A stretch of DNA of 64,000 nucleotides. Origin: JBEKHT01 sp049516595. GTDB taxonomy: Bacteria > Chloroflexota > Anaerolineae > Anaerolineales > RBG-16-64-43. The stretch covers positions 65,878-129,877 of the forward strand of contig JBEKSY010000007.1 of assembly GCA_049516595.1 (NCBI GenBank). Direction: 5' to 3'. Under the pieces are notes generated by a model. It had not been told where the DNA came from and searched no databases. It saw only the letters and a program-made list of their open reading frames with translations. Position 1 is the stretch's first letter; each line of letters begins with the position of its first letter. Positions 44,697-53,374 of the stretch are shown one piece after another. The position numbers and the translations under genes were made by a program.

Positions 44697-45371
44697 TCAC
44701 GGGGTGGCGCTGGGTGCGGCGGTGGGTGCGGTCGTGCCCACCACGATTTGCACCCAGAACGGGACCTTTCCGCTCAGCTCGGTTCCGAACGTGGTCCCCT
44801 GAGGGTCGCTGAGGAACCAGTCGCCCTTGTAGGATCCCGCCGTAGTGGGTGCGGTCATCTTAATGGAAATGCTGATCGTGGCCCCGGGGGCCGCCGGAGT
44901 GCTCAGCGCCTGGCTGGTATTGGCTCCCATCGACGAGCCGATGTAGAAGACGACCTTGTAGTCCGTCGTCCAGGTGCAAGTGCCAACATTCTTCAATTGC
45001 CAGGTCTTGTTGAATTTCTGCCCGGGATTCATCACCGTGCCATCCGGGACGGTCACGTCCTTCACAAAGGAGGCCAGCAGCGTGCACCCGCTGACCCCCT
45101 TGGGCGGCTGCGGAAGGGACGGGAGCGTGGGGGCCGCCGTGGCCGCGCTGGTTGGGGTAGCGCTGGGAACCGGAGTATCCGTCGGCGCGGAGGAGGTCGG
45201 CGATGGGGTGCTCGTGGGGGTCGGCGCGTTGAGCGTCTCAAAGAAAGCCGTGGCCAGCTGGTCGGAGGACTGGGTGAGGGTGGGAGTCGGTGCGGCCGTA
45301 GCCGCCGGACCGCAGGCACAAAGCGCCAGGGCGAGCAGCGGCCCCGCTCCCAGCAGGAACTTCCGACGCAT
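44697..45371 (-). CDS. Lipoprotein with NBR1-type Ig-like domain
   Basis: 224 aa from ATG 45371, with AGGAGG directly upstream; longer in-frame starts are not needed. MRRKFLLGAGPLLALALCAC is a lipoprotein signal ending at a cysteine pair. A Thr/Pro-rich linker follows, then an NBR1-like domain from about residue 105: TVPDGTVMNPGQKFNKTWQLKNVGTCTWTTDYKVVF and GSYKGDWFLSDPQG. The domain is the bacterial form of an autophagy-receptor fold, frequent in Chloroflexota surface proteins and presumed to bind proteins or glycans. Its -10 box lies about 140 bases upstream. Confidence 0.88.
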   Translation of the reverse strand: MRRKFLLGAGPLLALALCACGPAATAAPTPTLTQSSDQLATAFFETLNAPTPTSTPSPTSSAPTDTPVPSATPTSAATAAPTLPSLPQPPKGVSGCTLLASFVKDVTVPDGTVMNPGQKFNKTWQLKNVGTCTWTTDYKVVFYIGSSMGANTSQALSTPAAPGATISISIKMTAPTTAGSYKGDWFLSDPQGTTFGTELSGKVPFWVQIVVGTTAPTAAPSATP

Positions 45372-45511
45372 AGGTCCTCCTGACGGGCCCCGTGCCGGGC
45401 ATCCTGGGACGGCGACGCCCTGGATCATCCTGGAGCACCCTGCACGAAGCCGATTCATTGGCCTTTCGACGGTTCGAGCCGTCCGCCAGCATTTCATTGC
45501 GGACCGCCGGG

Positions 45512-45517
45512 ATTATA
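45512..45517 (-). promoter_or_regulatory. -10 box upstream of NBR1 lipoprotein gene (44697-45371)
   Basis: TATAAT on the minus strand. It implies a leader of about 130 bases, which contains a short GACGG/CCGTC hairpin near 45471-45486. No -35 consensus seen. Confidence 0.5.
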
Positions 45518-45600
45518 CCAACCTTGGCGTTTTCCCATTCGCGGCCTCGCAGGGGACCCCGCCTTGGGAGCTCGCCGGCGTGAGGCGGTCCGATCGAAGC

Positions 45601-46779
45601 CTAAGGAGTATAGGTGACCACCAGTTTCGGGGTAGGCCGCAGGGTATCCGCGGTGCTGTTTCCGTTGCTCGCGGTATCGCTGAATTGCAGGCGGATCTGT
45701 AACTTTCCCGAAGCCAGATGCGACTGCACCGCCGCCACCCCGGCCGAGCCCCCGTCCTGAAGAGAGGCATTGGCCAGATCGGCCTCGGAACAGAATCTCC
45801 ACAAGGCGCCCGTGGCCCCGCCGCTGAAGAAGTCACTCGCCTCCAGAGCGCCATAGTCCTGGACGTAAGCCCGCAGGCAGCCGAGGCTGAAGGGATTGCC
45901 GAGAACATCATGATCGTTCAGGTCCAGCTTCACGGCCGTGATCGACGAGCCGGAAGGAATGGCGGAGAGATCGAAGGTCACGAACCCTTGATAGCTGCGA
46001 TTCGACTCATCGTCGCCGGCGTTGGGGTAGGCGTAGACCGTGCCGGGGGGCGAAAAGATTCCTCCCGTTCCCGAGGCCGCGGCAAGAGTGGTCGTCAAGG
46101 GAATCGCAAAGACCAGGGAGGGCAGCGGGAATACCGGGTGCAAGGCCAGGAGGGTCGCGGTCGGTGTCGGTCCCACGGTGATCTTCACCCAGAAGAAGCC
46201 CGTTCCGCCCGAGCCAATCCCAAACAATACCCCGCCGCTGTTGCGCAACTTCCAGTTTCCCTGGTAGGACCCGTTGCTGCCGGGTGCCGCCAGATTCGCC
46301 GAGACATCCACGGTCGTGCCCGCTGGAACGTCCGAGGCCAACCCAATCACTGCGGGCGCGTTCATCTGATCCCCGCTGAAGAAGACCAAGGCGTAACTGC
46401 TGGTCCAGGTGCAGGAGCCGGCATTCTTCAACCGCCACGTCTTTGTGAAAGAGGCGCCGGGGCCCAAGAGGGTCCCATCCGGAATGGTCACGTCCGAGAC
46501 AAACTGAGCCATGTCGGTGCAGCCTGTGGTGGGCACGGGGCTGGGCGGGGCGGAGGTCACGGTCGGTTGCAGAGTGGGGGGCGGAGGAGTATCCGTGGCC
46601 GGCGGCGGAAGCGGGGTGGGCTGGGATGCTTGTTGCGTCTCGAGCAACGCGGCGACCGTCGCACCCGCCGCCTGCTCGGGCGGGATCGTGGGAACTCCCG
46701 GGGTACCCAGGGGCAGATTGCAGGCCGAGAGGACCAAGGATAGAAGGACTGCGGCGATGGCAGATAAAGGACGATGCAT
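45601..46779 (-). CDS. Lipoprotein with NBR1-type Ig-like domain and C-terminal beta domain
   Basis: 392 aa. Lipobox VLSAC at Cys20; Pro/Thr-rich linker to about residue 85; NBR1-like domain from DVTIPDGTLLGPGASFTKTWRLKNAGSCTWTSSYALVFF to about 205, clearly paralogous to the neighbour at 44697. The C-terminal 170 residues form a second beta domain (YQGFVTFDLSAIPSGSSITAVKLDLN, then LQIRLQFSDT) of the DNRLRE-like carbohydrate or wall-associated type. AAGGAG precedes ATG 46779. A surface-exposed binding protein is likely. Confidence 0.87.
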   Translation of the reverse strand: MHRPLSAIAAVLLSLVLSACNLPLGTPGVPTIPPEQAAGATVAALLETQQASQPTPLPPPATDTPPPPTLQPTVTSAPPSPVPTTGCTDMAQFVSDVTIPDGTLLGPGASFTKTWRLKNAGSCTWTSSYALVFFSGDQMNAPAVIGLASDVPAGTTVDVSANLAAPGSNGSYQGNWKLRNSGGVLFGIGSGGTGFFWVKITVGPTPTATLLALHPVFPLPSLVFAIPLTTTLAAASGTGGIFSPPGTVYAYPNAGDDESNRSYQGFVTFDLSAIPSGSSITAVKLDLNDHDVLGNPFSLGCLRAYVQDYGALEASDFFSGGATGALWRFCSEADLANASLQDGGSAGVAAVQSHLASGKLQIRLQFSDTASNGNSTADTLRPTPKLVVTYTP

Positions 46780-46839
46780 CGCAGGCTCCTTGCCAGGGGC
46801 GGCCCCGAGCGGACTTTCCTCAGGGTTAGGTCGCGCTGG

Positions 46840-46845
46840 ATTATA
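46840..46845 (-). promoter_or_regulatory. -10 box of NBR1 lipoprotein gene (45601-46779)
   Basis: TATAAT on the minus strand, predicted leader about 54 bases with a good ribosome site. Confidence 0.55.
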
Positions 46846-46918
46846 CCTGCAAGGTCCGCGCTCTGGCCCGCGTTCCCCGTCCCGGGCCGCGCCCGGCTCG
46901 CGCGGACCTTCGTGCGTG

Positions 46919-46924
46919 TATAAT
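46919..46924 (+). promoter_or_regulatory. -10 box of coiled-coil gene
   Basis: TATAAT 33 bases before ATG 46958; the leader holds the ribosome site AAGGAGA. It stands back to back with the minus-strand promoter at 46840-46845. Confidence 0.55.
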
Positions 46925-46957
46925 CGCCTCAGGTTCTAAGGAGAAACAGGGAAAGCC

Positions 46958-48121
46958 ATGCCCGCCGAAGATGTGACCCGCCAGGTTCAATGGTTGGACG
47001 AAGAGCGCCGCAAGGAGAAGGCGGATCGCGCCCGGCTGGAAGAGAAACTGGCGGGCGTGGAGGCCCAGTTCGCGGCCCAGGCCAAGCTGCTTCAGGAGTT
47101 GAGCAATCAGGTCGCCAAGGCCGGCGGCAAGATCAAGCCCGGACAAATGGAGGAGCTCCTAGCGCGCCACCGCCAGGAAACGTCTCGCGCCGTCGAGGCC
47201 ATCGAGAAGCGCCGCCTCGAAGCCGAGGAGCAGGCCAACCGGGCGCGGGCGGCGGAGCGCGAGGGCCTGGACAAGGGCCTGGCCGATATCTATCGGCAGC
47301 TGAGCCCAGTGGCGGAGATCCAGAAGGCCCTCGAGCTGCGGCGGGAGGAGGCCGGGAGACTCTCGGCGGCGGTTCAAGATATGCAAAAGGCCGTCGAGCG
47401 CGCGGAACGCCACGAGGAGGACCGTTCCCGGACGATCGCGGCCATGGAGGAGGCTCGCCGGCAGGACGTTCGCCGCATGGGGGAGATCCTAGGCGAAAGC
47501 CAAGCCCTGCGGCAGAAGAACAGCGAGGGTGATGCCCGCCTCGAAGCTCTCGAGTCGGCTTCCCGCCGAAGCGAGGCCAGGCTCACGGAACTCGCGGCCG
47601 CCGACCTGGAGCGGCGCAGTTCCCTCGCCATCTGGCAGGAGCAGCAGAGCGCGACCTTCTCCGAGCGGGATCGGCAATGGCGAGAATGGGAAAAGGTCCT
47701 CTCGGCTGCGGCGGCGCAGATGAAAGAACTCGCCGAGCGCAGGGATGCCTACGCCGAGACCCACCGCCTCATGCGCCAGGCCCTCGAGGATCTTCGCGCT
47801 CAAAGGGAGCGCATGGACCAGCGCCTGCACGAAATCGAGGAGATCGTCCGTCTCAACTCCGATCGTGTCCATCAGGAGTGGTCCACATTTCTCGCCGACG
47901 ATCAGAAACGCTGGACGGCCCAGGACCTTACGCGCCGGGACGAGTGGCAGGAACACGACCGCCAGAACAAGAAGATCATCGAACAACTCAGTCAATTGGA
48001 CGAGCAAGTGACGGAATCGCTGGAGCTCCCGCGCGCGCTCCAGGAGAGCGATCGCGCCCGCCTGGAGGCCATGGCCAACCTCCTGCGCGAATGGCTCGCC
48101 CGCGTTGAGCAGCCGCTTTAG
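46958..48121 (+). CDS. Long coiled-coil protein of unknown function
   Basis: 387 aa with almost unbroken heptad-rich helix from residue 8 to the end, very rich in Glu, Arg, Ala and Gln, no signal peptide and no membrane segment. AAGGAGA precedes ATG 46958. No family motif recognised. The stop lies 23 bases before selB, so it may share a transcript with it. A cytoskeletal-like or scaffold role is possible but unsupported. Confidence 0.8.
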   Translation: MPAEDVTRQVQWLDEERRKEKADRARLEEKLAGVEAQFAAQAKLLQELSNQVAKAGGKIKPGQMEELLARHRQETSRAVEAIEKRRLEAEEQANRARAAEREGLDKGLADIYRQLSPVAEIQKALELRREEAGRLSAAVQDMQKAVERAERHEEDRSRTIAAMEEARRQDVRRMGEILGESQALRQKNSEGDARLEALESASRRSEARLTELAAADLERRSSLAIWQEQQSATFSERDRQWREWEKVLSAAAAQMKELAERRDAYAETHRLMRQALEDLRAQRERMDQRLHEIEEIVRLNSDRVHQEWSTFLADDQKRWTAQDLTRRDEWQEHDRQNKKIIEQLSQLDEQVTESLELPRALQESDRARLEAMANLLREWLARVEQPL

Positions 48122-48144
48122 CCATTCCTCCCGAGTGCCCCGCG

Positions 48145-50025
48145 ATGCGTGTGATCGCCACCGCCGGCCACGTCGATCACGGGAAATCCGCGCTGGTTGA
48201 AGCCCTCACCGGAACTCATCCCGATCGTCTGATCGAAGAAAAAGAACGTGAGATGACCATCGATCTCGGGTTCGCCTACTTCCAGCTGCCCGGGGGCGAA
48301 CCGGTGGCGATCGTCGACGTGCCGGGTCACCGCGATTTCATCGAGAACATGCTCGCCGGGGTCGGCGGAGTGGACGCGGCTCTCGTGGTGGTCGCCGCCG
48401 ATGAGGGCGTGATGCCGCAGACCCGAGAGCACCTGGCCATCCTCGACTTGCTGGGGATCCATTCCGGCGTGGTCGCTCTCACCAAAGCGGACCTGGCCCA
48501 AGACAGCGAGTGGCTGGACTTGGTGCGGGGGGAGGTGGAGCGGCTGCTCGCTCTGACCGGGCTTGCCCAATCGCCGATCCTGCCCGTTTCTGCGCGCACG
48601 CGCCAAGGCCTCACGAATCTGACCCAGGCCCTCTCCCAGGTGCTCGCCAGCCAGCCGCGACGGGCAGACCTGGGGCGTCCCCGTCTGCCCGTCGACCGTG
48701 CTTTCACCCTCTCAGGGTTTGGCACCGTGGTCACGGGAACCCTGCTCGATGGAGCCTTCCAGGTCGGCGAGGAGGTCGAGGTGCTCCCCGAAGGGAGGCG
48801 GGCTCGCGTTCGGGGACTCGAGTCGCATCATCAGAAGATCGAAAGGGCAGTTCCGGGAAGCCGCGTGGCCATCAACCTCACAGGAGTGGAGGTTGAGCAG
48901 GTGCGCCGCGGCCATCTGATCGCGCATCCAGGCGACTACCAGCCCACCCAGAGGCTGGATCTCCTGGTCCGCCAGCTCCCTGAGGCCGGCCTGCCCCTCG
49001 AGCACAACCAGCGGGTCAAGTTTTTCCTAGGAACGAGCGAAGTCCTCGCCCGGGCAAGGATCCTTGGAAAGGAGCAGGTTGGACCCGGGGAAGAGGGATG
49101 GGTCCAGCTCGAGCTCAGCCGACCGGCGGTCGCTGCTCGCGGGGACCACTTCATCCTGCGTCGGCCCTCCCCGGGGATGACGCTGGGCGGCGGGACGGTG
49201 GTGGAGCCGCATTCACCCCGCCGCTATCGGCGCTCCGATCCGTCCGTTCGGGATCGGCTCGAGGCGCTTGGCCGCGGCAATCCGGCCGACCTCCTTTGGC
49301 AATCCGCCCTGGCCCTTGGAATTACCAGCGCCTCCGAACTGGTCGAGCGGGCGCGCCTGGATGAGAGCCAGGCCCGCCCCGCTCTGGACGAGTTGCTTGC
49401 GGAAGGGAGGCTGGTCGCTCTGGGGGGATCCCTCATCGCCCGGCCACGCTGGGCGGCGCTCATGCAGGACTTGGTCCGCCTTCTTTCCGAATACCACCAA
49501 GCCCATCCCCTGCGCTCCGGGATGCCCCGCGAGGAAGCGAGAAGCCGACTCGGCCTAGGGCAGAAATCACTGGCTCCCGTCCTGGCCCAGGCCGCCCTGG
49601 AGAGACGCATTCTGGAGGGCCCTCGGGGAATCCGGCTTCCCGACTTCCAGGTGCACTTCAGCCCTCCGCAACAGGAGGGGATCGAGGCATGCCTCGCCCA
49701 ATTCTCCCGAGAACCATTCAATTCCCCTTCTGTGAAAGCCTGCCAGGAGGCATTGGGCGAGGAGGTGTTCGCCGCACTGCTGGAGCAGGACAGGCTGCGG
49801 CAGGTGTCCCCCGAGGTGGTTTTCCTGCGGGAAACCGACGAGAAAATGGAGGCGGAGATTCGCCAGATGCTAAGAGAAAAGGGCACGACCACCGTGGCCG
49901 AAGTGCGTGATCACTTTGGCACCTCACGCAAGTATGCCCTGGCTTATCTCGAGCACCTGGATGCCATCGGGATCACGGTGCGGGTCGGGGATGAGCGCCG
50001 CCTGCGGAACCCTTCCGCACCCTAG
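48145..50025 (+). CDS. selB: Selenocysteine-specific translation elongation factor SelB
   Basis: 626 aa. GTPase motifs: G1 GHVDHGKS (8-15), G2 region EREMTIDLGFAY, G3 DVPGH, G4 TKAD. The MTIDLGFA stretch is diagnostic of SelB rather than EF-Tu. Domains 2-3 follow, and the C-terminal half consists of winged helices (QKSLAPVLAQAALERRILEG; TTVAEVRDHFGTSRKYALAYLEHLD) that bind the SECIS hairpin. It delivers Sec-tRNA to in-frame UGA codons. No selA, selC or selD is in the window. The gene meets a minus-strand amidohydrolase tail to tail with only 18 bases between. Confidence 0.96.
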   Translation: MRVIATAGHVDHGKSALVEALTGTHPDRLIEEKEREMTIDLGFAYFQLPGGEPVAIVDVPGHRDFIENMLAGVGGVDAALVVVAADEGVMPQTREHLAILDLLGIHSGVVALTKADLAQDSEWLDLVRGEVERLLALTGLAQSPILPVSARTRQGLTNLTQALSQVLASQPRRADLGRPRLPVDRAFTLSGFGTVVTGTLLDGAFQVGEEVEVLPEGRRARVRGLESHHQKIERAVPGSRVAINLTGVEVEQVRRGHLIAHPGDYQPTQRLDLLVRQLPEAGLPLEHNQRVKFFLGTSEVLARARILGKEQVGPGEEGWVQLELSRPAVAARGDHFILRRPSPGMTLGGGTVVEPHSPRRYRRSDPSVRDRLEALGRGNPADLLWQSALALGITSASELVERARLDESQARPALDELLAEGRLVALGGSLIARPRWAALMQDLVRLLSEYHQAHPLRSGMPREEARSRLGLGQKSLAPVLAQAALERRILEGPRGIRLPDFQVHFSPPQQEGIEACLAQFSREPFNSPSVKACQEALGEEVFAALLEQDRLRQVSPEVVFLRETDEKMEAEIRQMLREKGTTTVAEVRDHFGTSRKYALAYLEHLDAIGITVRVGDERRLRNPSAP

Positions 50026-50043
50026 CCGCAGGGGATCCGAACT

Positions 50044-51645
50044 TCAGAAGTCACGCCACTTCCACGCCCCGCCAACCATGGTACCCACAGGCCGGGTTGC
50101 GGGAATCTGCATCGCCTCCAGCGAGAATAGGTCCCGGTCCAGGACCACGAGATCGGCCAGTTTCCCCGGGGCGAGGCTCCCCAGGTCCTTCTCCAGACCC
50201 GCCGCGTAGGCCGGTCCCTCGACGTAACCGATCAGGGCTTCAACCAGGGAAAGGCGCTCGTGGGGATACCAGCCCAGCGGCCCGGGAGCGCCGTCCGACC
50301 GGCGGCGGGTGACGGCCGCGTGGAGTCCGAGGAACGGATCGGGGCTCTCCACCGGGGCGTCCGATCCAAACGCCAGCACGGCCCCAAACTCGCGCTGGGT
50401 CCGGACGGCGTAGGCGCCCGAGCAGCGGGTTCCCCAATGACGCTCTGCGGTGCGCATATCGGAGGTGGCGTGAATCGGTTGCATGGAAGCCACCAGGCCC
50501 AGTTGAGCGGGACGAGGCAGGTCCTGGGGGCTTAGAAGCTGCAGGTGTTCCATGCGGTGCCGCCGCAAAGAGGCCGGGATTCCGACTCTTGCCTCCTCTG
50601 CCCGCAAGCTTTCATACATATCCAGGACTTCGCGGTTGGCGCGGTCGCCGATCGCATGCACGGCCAGGCTCAGTCCATGCTCCGTCGCCCGCAGTCCCTT
50701 CTCGAGGAGCTCCGCCTTGTCCGTCACCACCAGACCCAGGTTCCCCAGGCTCCCCTCATAAGGCTCGAGCATGGCGGCCGTCTGCGGCCCCAGGGCCCCG
50801 TCGGCGAACATCTTGAGGTTGCCGATGCGCAACCAGGAGTCGCCGAATCCCGAATGCCATCCCATCCCCAGCGCGGATTCCAGAAGATCAATCGGCAGGT
50901 TCTTCACCACACGCACTTTGAGGTGGCCCTCCCCATGCAGGATCTGCAGCGCCTCGAGGCAGGACAGGCCATCGAAGTCGTGCACGCCGGTCAGGCCCTG
51001 CCGGAGCAGCAGTTCCTGGGCCCGCTGCAGGTGTTCGGCTAGAGAACCCGCGCCGACCTTCGGCAGCGCGGATTCGACTCGCTGCATGGCTTTCTCGAAG
51101 AGAAGGCCGCTCAGTTCCCCTCGCTCGTCGCGTCCAATCCGCCCTCCTTGCGGGTCGGGCGTCGCGGGGCGAATGCCAGCGCGTTCCAGCGCAAGGTGAT
51201 TGGCCCAGGCCGCATGGCCGGACTTCGCAGTCAGATAGACCGGATGGAGCGGTGCGGCCTGGTCCAGCTCGGCCGCAGTGCCGAACCTTCCCTCCCAATC
51301 ATTCTGGTTCCATCCGTGACCCGTGATCCAGGCGCCTGGCGGGGTCTCCCGGGCTCGAGCTGCGACTCGCCTCAAGCACTCCTCCAGCGTGGGGGCCTGC
51401 GCCTCGACCCCGGCCCAGGAACGGGCCAGCCATTCCAGGTGAAGATGCGCGTCCACCAGGCCGGGGATCACGGTCCGCCCTCCCAGGTCAATCCTTTCTG
51501 TCGCGGGGCCGGCCAGGTCGGCTACTTCGCCGTCGGCCCCCATCGCCAGAACGCGCTCGCCCAGGGTCGCCAGGGCGGAAACGAGTGGCTGGCGGGGGTC
51601 AAGAGTATGAATCTTGCCGTGGAGCAAGAGGATCGAGGCCTGCAT
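50044..51645 (-). CDS. Amidohydrolase, YtcJ-like (metal-dependent)
   Basis: 533 aa from ATG 51645; a TTG at 51696 would add 17 residues without merit. Metal-binding His67 and His69 are in VIPGLVDAHLHLEW. GHGWNQNDW, HDFDGLSCLEAL, KMFADGALGPQTAAML, AVHAIGDRANREVLDMYE and RMEHLQLL are typical of the YtcJ/LAF3 group, and FGSDAPVESPDPF carries the last metal Asp. LDRDLFSLEAMQI closes the small beta domain. Substrate unknown (amide or N-formyl compounds). Last gene of the probable pfkB-parA-parB transcript, starting about 50 bases after parB. Confidence 0.9.
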   Translation of the reverse strand: MQASILLLHGKIHTLDPRQPLVSALATLGERVLAMGADGEVADLAGPATERIDLGGRTVIPGLVDAHLHLEWLARSWAGVEAQAPTLEECLRRVAARARETPPGAWITGHGWNQNDWEGRFGTAAELDQAAPLHPVYLTAKSGHAAWANHLALERAGIRPATPDPQGGRIGRDERGELSGLLFEKAMQRVESALPKVGAGSLAEHLQRAQELLLRQGLTGVHDFDGLSCLEALQILHGEGHLKVRVVKNLPIDLLESALGMGWHSGFGDSWLRIGNLKMFADGALGPQTAAMLEPYEGSLGNLGLVVTDKAELLEKGLRATEHGLSLAVHAIGDRANREVLDMYESLRAEEARVGIPASLRRHRMEHLQLLSPQDLPRPAQLGLVASMQPIHATSDMRTAERHWGTRCSGAYAVRTQREFGAVLAFGSDAPVESPDPFLGLHAAVTRRRSDGAPGPLGWYPHERLSLVEALIGYVEGPAYAAGLEKDLGSLAPGKLADLVVLDRDLFSLEAMQIPATRPVGTMVGGAWKWRDF

Positions 51646-51696
51646 GGCTGACCGTTCAGGAGGAATTGCCGGGGAGTTGGAAGTTCTGGGGGCCAA

Positions 51697-52548
51697 TTAC
51701 TCTTTGCCGAGGAGGCGGCGGGTCAGCCCGTCCAATTCCTCATCGGAGTAGTAGTGCAGGACCAGGGTCCCTCCCTTCTTGCTGTGCCGGAGGGTGACTC
51801 TCGTCCCCAGCGTCTCCTGCAGGCGCTTCACCAGAGCCCGCAGGTCCGGGGCCAGCCGCTTGGGAGCCGGTCGAACGGGTCGCAGGCCGAGCAGCTTGCG
51901 GGCCAGCTCTTCAGTCTGGCGAACATTTAGCCCCTTGCGGATCACGCTGTCGGCCGCGGCGGCCTGCGCGTGAGCGGAGGCCAGGGAGAGCAGCGCCCGG
52001 GCGTGGCCTTCGCTGAGCAGCCCGTCGCTCAGCGCCTGGCGCACCGAAGCTGGAAGCTTGAGCAGTCGCAGCGTGTTGGTCACCGAGACACGACTTTTGC
52101 TCACCCGTGAGGCAATCTCCTCATGGGAAAGACCGAACTCCTCGCTCAGCTGCCGAAAGGCCTCCGCCATTTCCAGCGGGGCCAAGTCCTCCCGTTGGGC
52201 GTTCTCGATCAGGGCCAGCTCCAGGTGCTCTCGGTCCGACACCTCGCGGACGACCACCGGGACAGTGACCAGCCCGGCTCGGCGGGCGGCCTCCAGGCGC
52301 CGCTCGCCGGCCACCAGGGTGTACTCCCCAGGGAGCGGGCCGGGCGAGACGACGAGCGGCTGCAACACGCCATGCAGCCGGACGGAGGCGGTCAGTTCCT
52401 CCAGCTCCGCGGGTTTCATCGCCGTGCGTGGCTGGCGAGGATTGCGATGCACATTCGATGGGCGGACCTGGAGAATCCCCTCCCTGGCCTGCTCTGCGGG
52501 CAGCAAGGCCTCCAAACCCCGGCCCAGGCCAAGTTTCTTGGGCGGCAC
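51697..52548 (-). CDS. parB: Chromosome-partitioning protein ParB
   Basis: 283 aa from GTG 52548, four bases after the parA stop. (M)PPKKLGLGRGLEALLP is a typical ParB N-terminus with the ParA-stimulating basic motif. CTP-binding motifs are GERRLEAARRAGL and ENAQREDLAPLEMAEAF. The helix-turn-helix SHEEIASRVSKSRVSVTNTLRLLKLP reads parS. The C-terminal dimer domain ends LVLHYYSDEELDGLTRRLLG. No parS site was found by eye in the window. Confidence 0.95.
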   Translation of the reverse strand: MPPKKLGLGRGLEALLPAEQAREGILQVRPSNVHRNPRQPRTAMKPAELEELTASVRLHGVLQPLVVSPGPLPGEYTLVAGERRLEAARRAGLVTVPVVVREVSDREHLELALIENAQREDLAPLEMAEAFRQLSEEFGLSHEEIASRVSKSRVSVTNTLRLLKLPASVRQALSDGLLSEGHARALLSLASAHAQAAAADSVIRKGLNVRQTEELARKLLGLRPVRPAPKRLAPDLRALVKRLQETLGTRVTLRHSKKGGTLVLHYYSDEELDGLTRRLLGKE

Positions 52549-52552
52549 TCTC

Positions 52553-53374
52553 TCAAGTCCTCTCCACAACGACGGACGGGGTGTCGGCCGTTGCCGCGGG
52601 CACAGGCAGGCCATCCCCGCGCAGCACCTCCTCGGCCAGCCAGCGATAAGCCACCCCGCCGGAGGAGGAAGGGGCATAGGCGGAGATAGGCAGCCCGTGA
52701 GAGGGCGCTTCCGCCAGGCGCACGCTGCGAGGGATAATGGTCTCGAACACGCGGTCGGGGAAGTACTTGCGCACCTCAGCCACGACCTGGTTGGCGAGGT
52801 TCGACCGACCGTCGAACATGGTCATCACAACTCCCCGCACAACGAGTTCCGGATGGTAGGCGCTCCGCACGCGGGCAATGGTCTGGGTCAGCTGGCTCAG
52901 CCCCTCCAGGGCCAGATACTCGCATTGAACCGGGATGATCACTCCGGAGCTTGCGGCGACCAGGCAGTTCAAGGTCAGCAGGCCAAAGGAGGGAGGCGAG
53001 TCCACCAGAACGTAATCGAAGGAGGGTGCAAGTTCCGCCAGGGCCTCCTTGAGCCGGGACTCGCGCCCGATTTCCGCCACCAGCTCGACCTCCGCCCCCA
53101 CCAGCTCGGGGGAGGAAGGCAAGAGGGTGAGCTTAAGCTTTTCGTTCTGGAGCATGGCTGCCGCCGGAGGAATCTGGCCGATGAGGACCTCGTACGACCC
53201 CCGTTCCACCTGGCGCTTGTCCACCCCCAAGCAGGAAGTCGCATTGGCCTGAGGATCCAGGTCTACGATCAGGACTTTTTGGCCACGCAGGGCGAAGCAG
53301 GCCGCCAGGTTGATGGCCGTGGTGGTCTTTCCCACACCGCCTTTTTGGTTGACAAAGGCATAGATGCGTGTCAT
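52553..53374 (-). CDS. parA: Chromosome-partitioning ATPase ParA
   Basis: 273 aa. Deviant Walker A KGGVGKTT at 11-18, with the signature lysine 11 and Lys16; Walker A' VLIVDLDPQANATSCLG; Walker B FDYVLVDSPPSFGLLTLNCL. Forms a dynamic nucleoid-bound gradient with ParB. Its ATG overlaps the stop of the upstream kinase as ATGA, which predicts coupled translation. Together with parB and gyrA in the same 15 kb it suggests chromosomal rather than plasmid location. Confidence 0.95.
   Translation of the reverse strand: MTRIYAFVNQKGGVGKTTTAINLAACFALRGQKVLIVDLDPQANATSCLGVDKRQVERGSYEVLIGQIPPAAAMLQNEKLKLTLLPSSPELVGAEVELVAEIGRESRLKEALAELAPSFDYVLVDSPPSFGLLTLNCLVAASSGVIIPVQCEYLALEGLSQLTQTIARVRSAYHPELVVRGVVMTMFDGRSNLANQVVAEVRKYFPDRVFETIIPRSVRLAEAPSHGLPISAYAPSSSGGVAYRWLAEEVLRGDGLPVPAATADTPSVVVERT

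Noticed and set aside
51697..53374. parS site near parAB
   Set aside because: No GTTTCACGTGAAAC-like sequence was seen by eye in the window. A pattern search would be needed to exclude degenerate copies.
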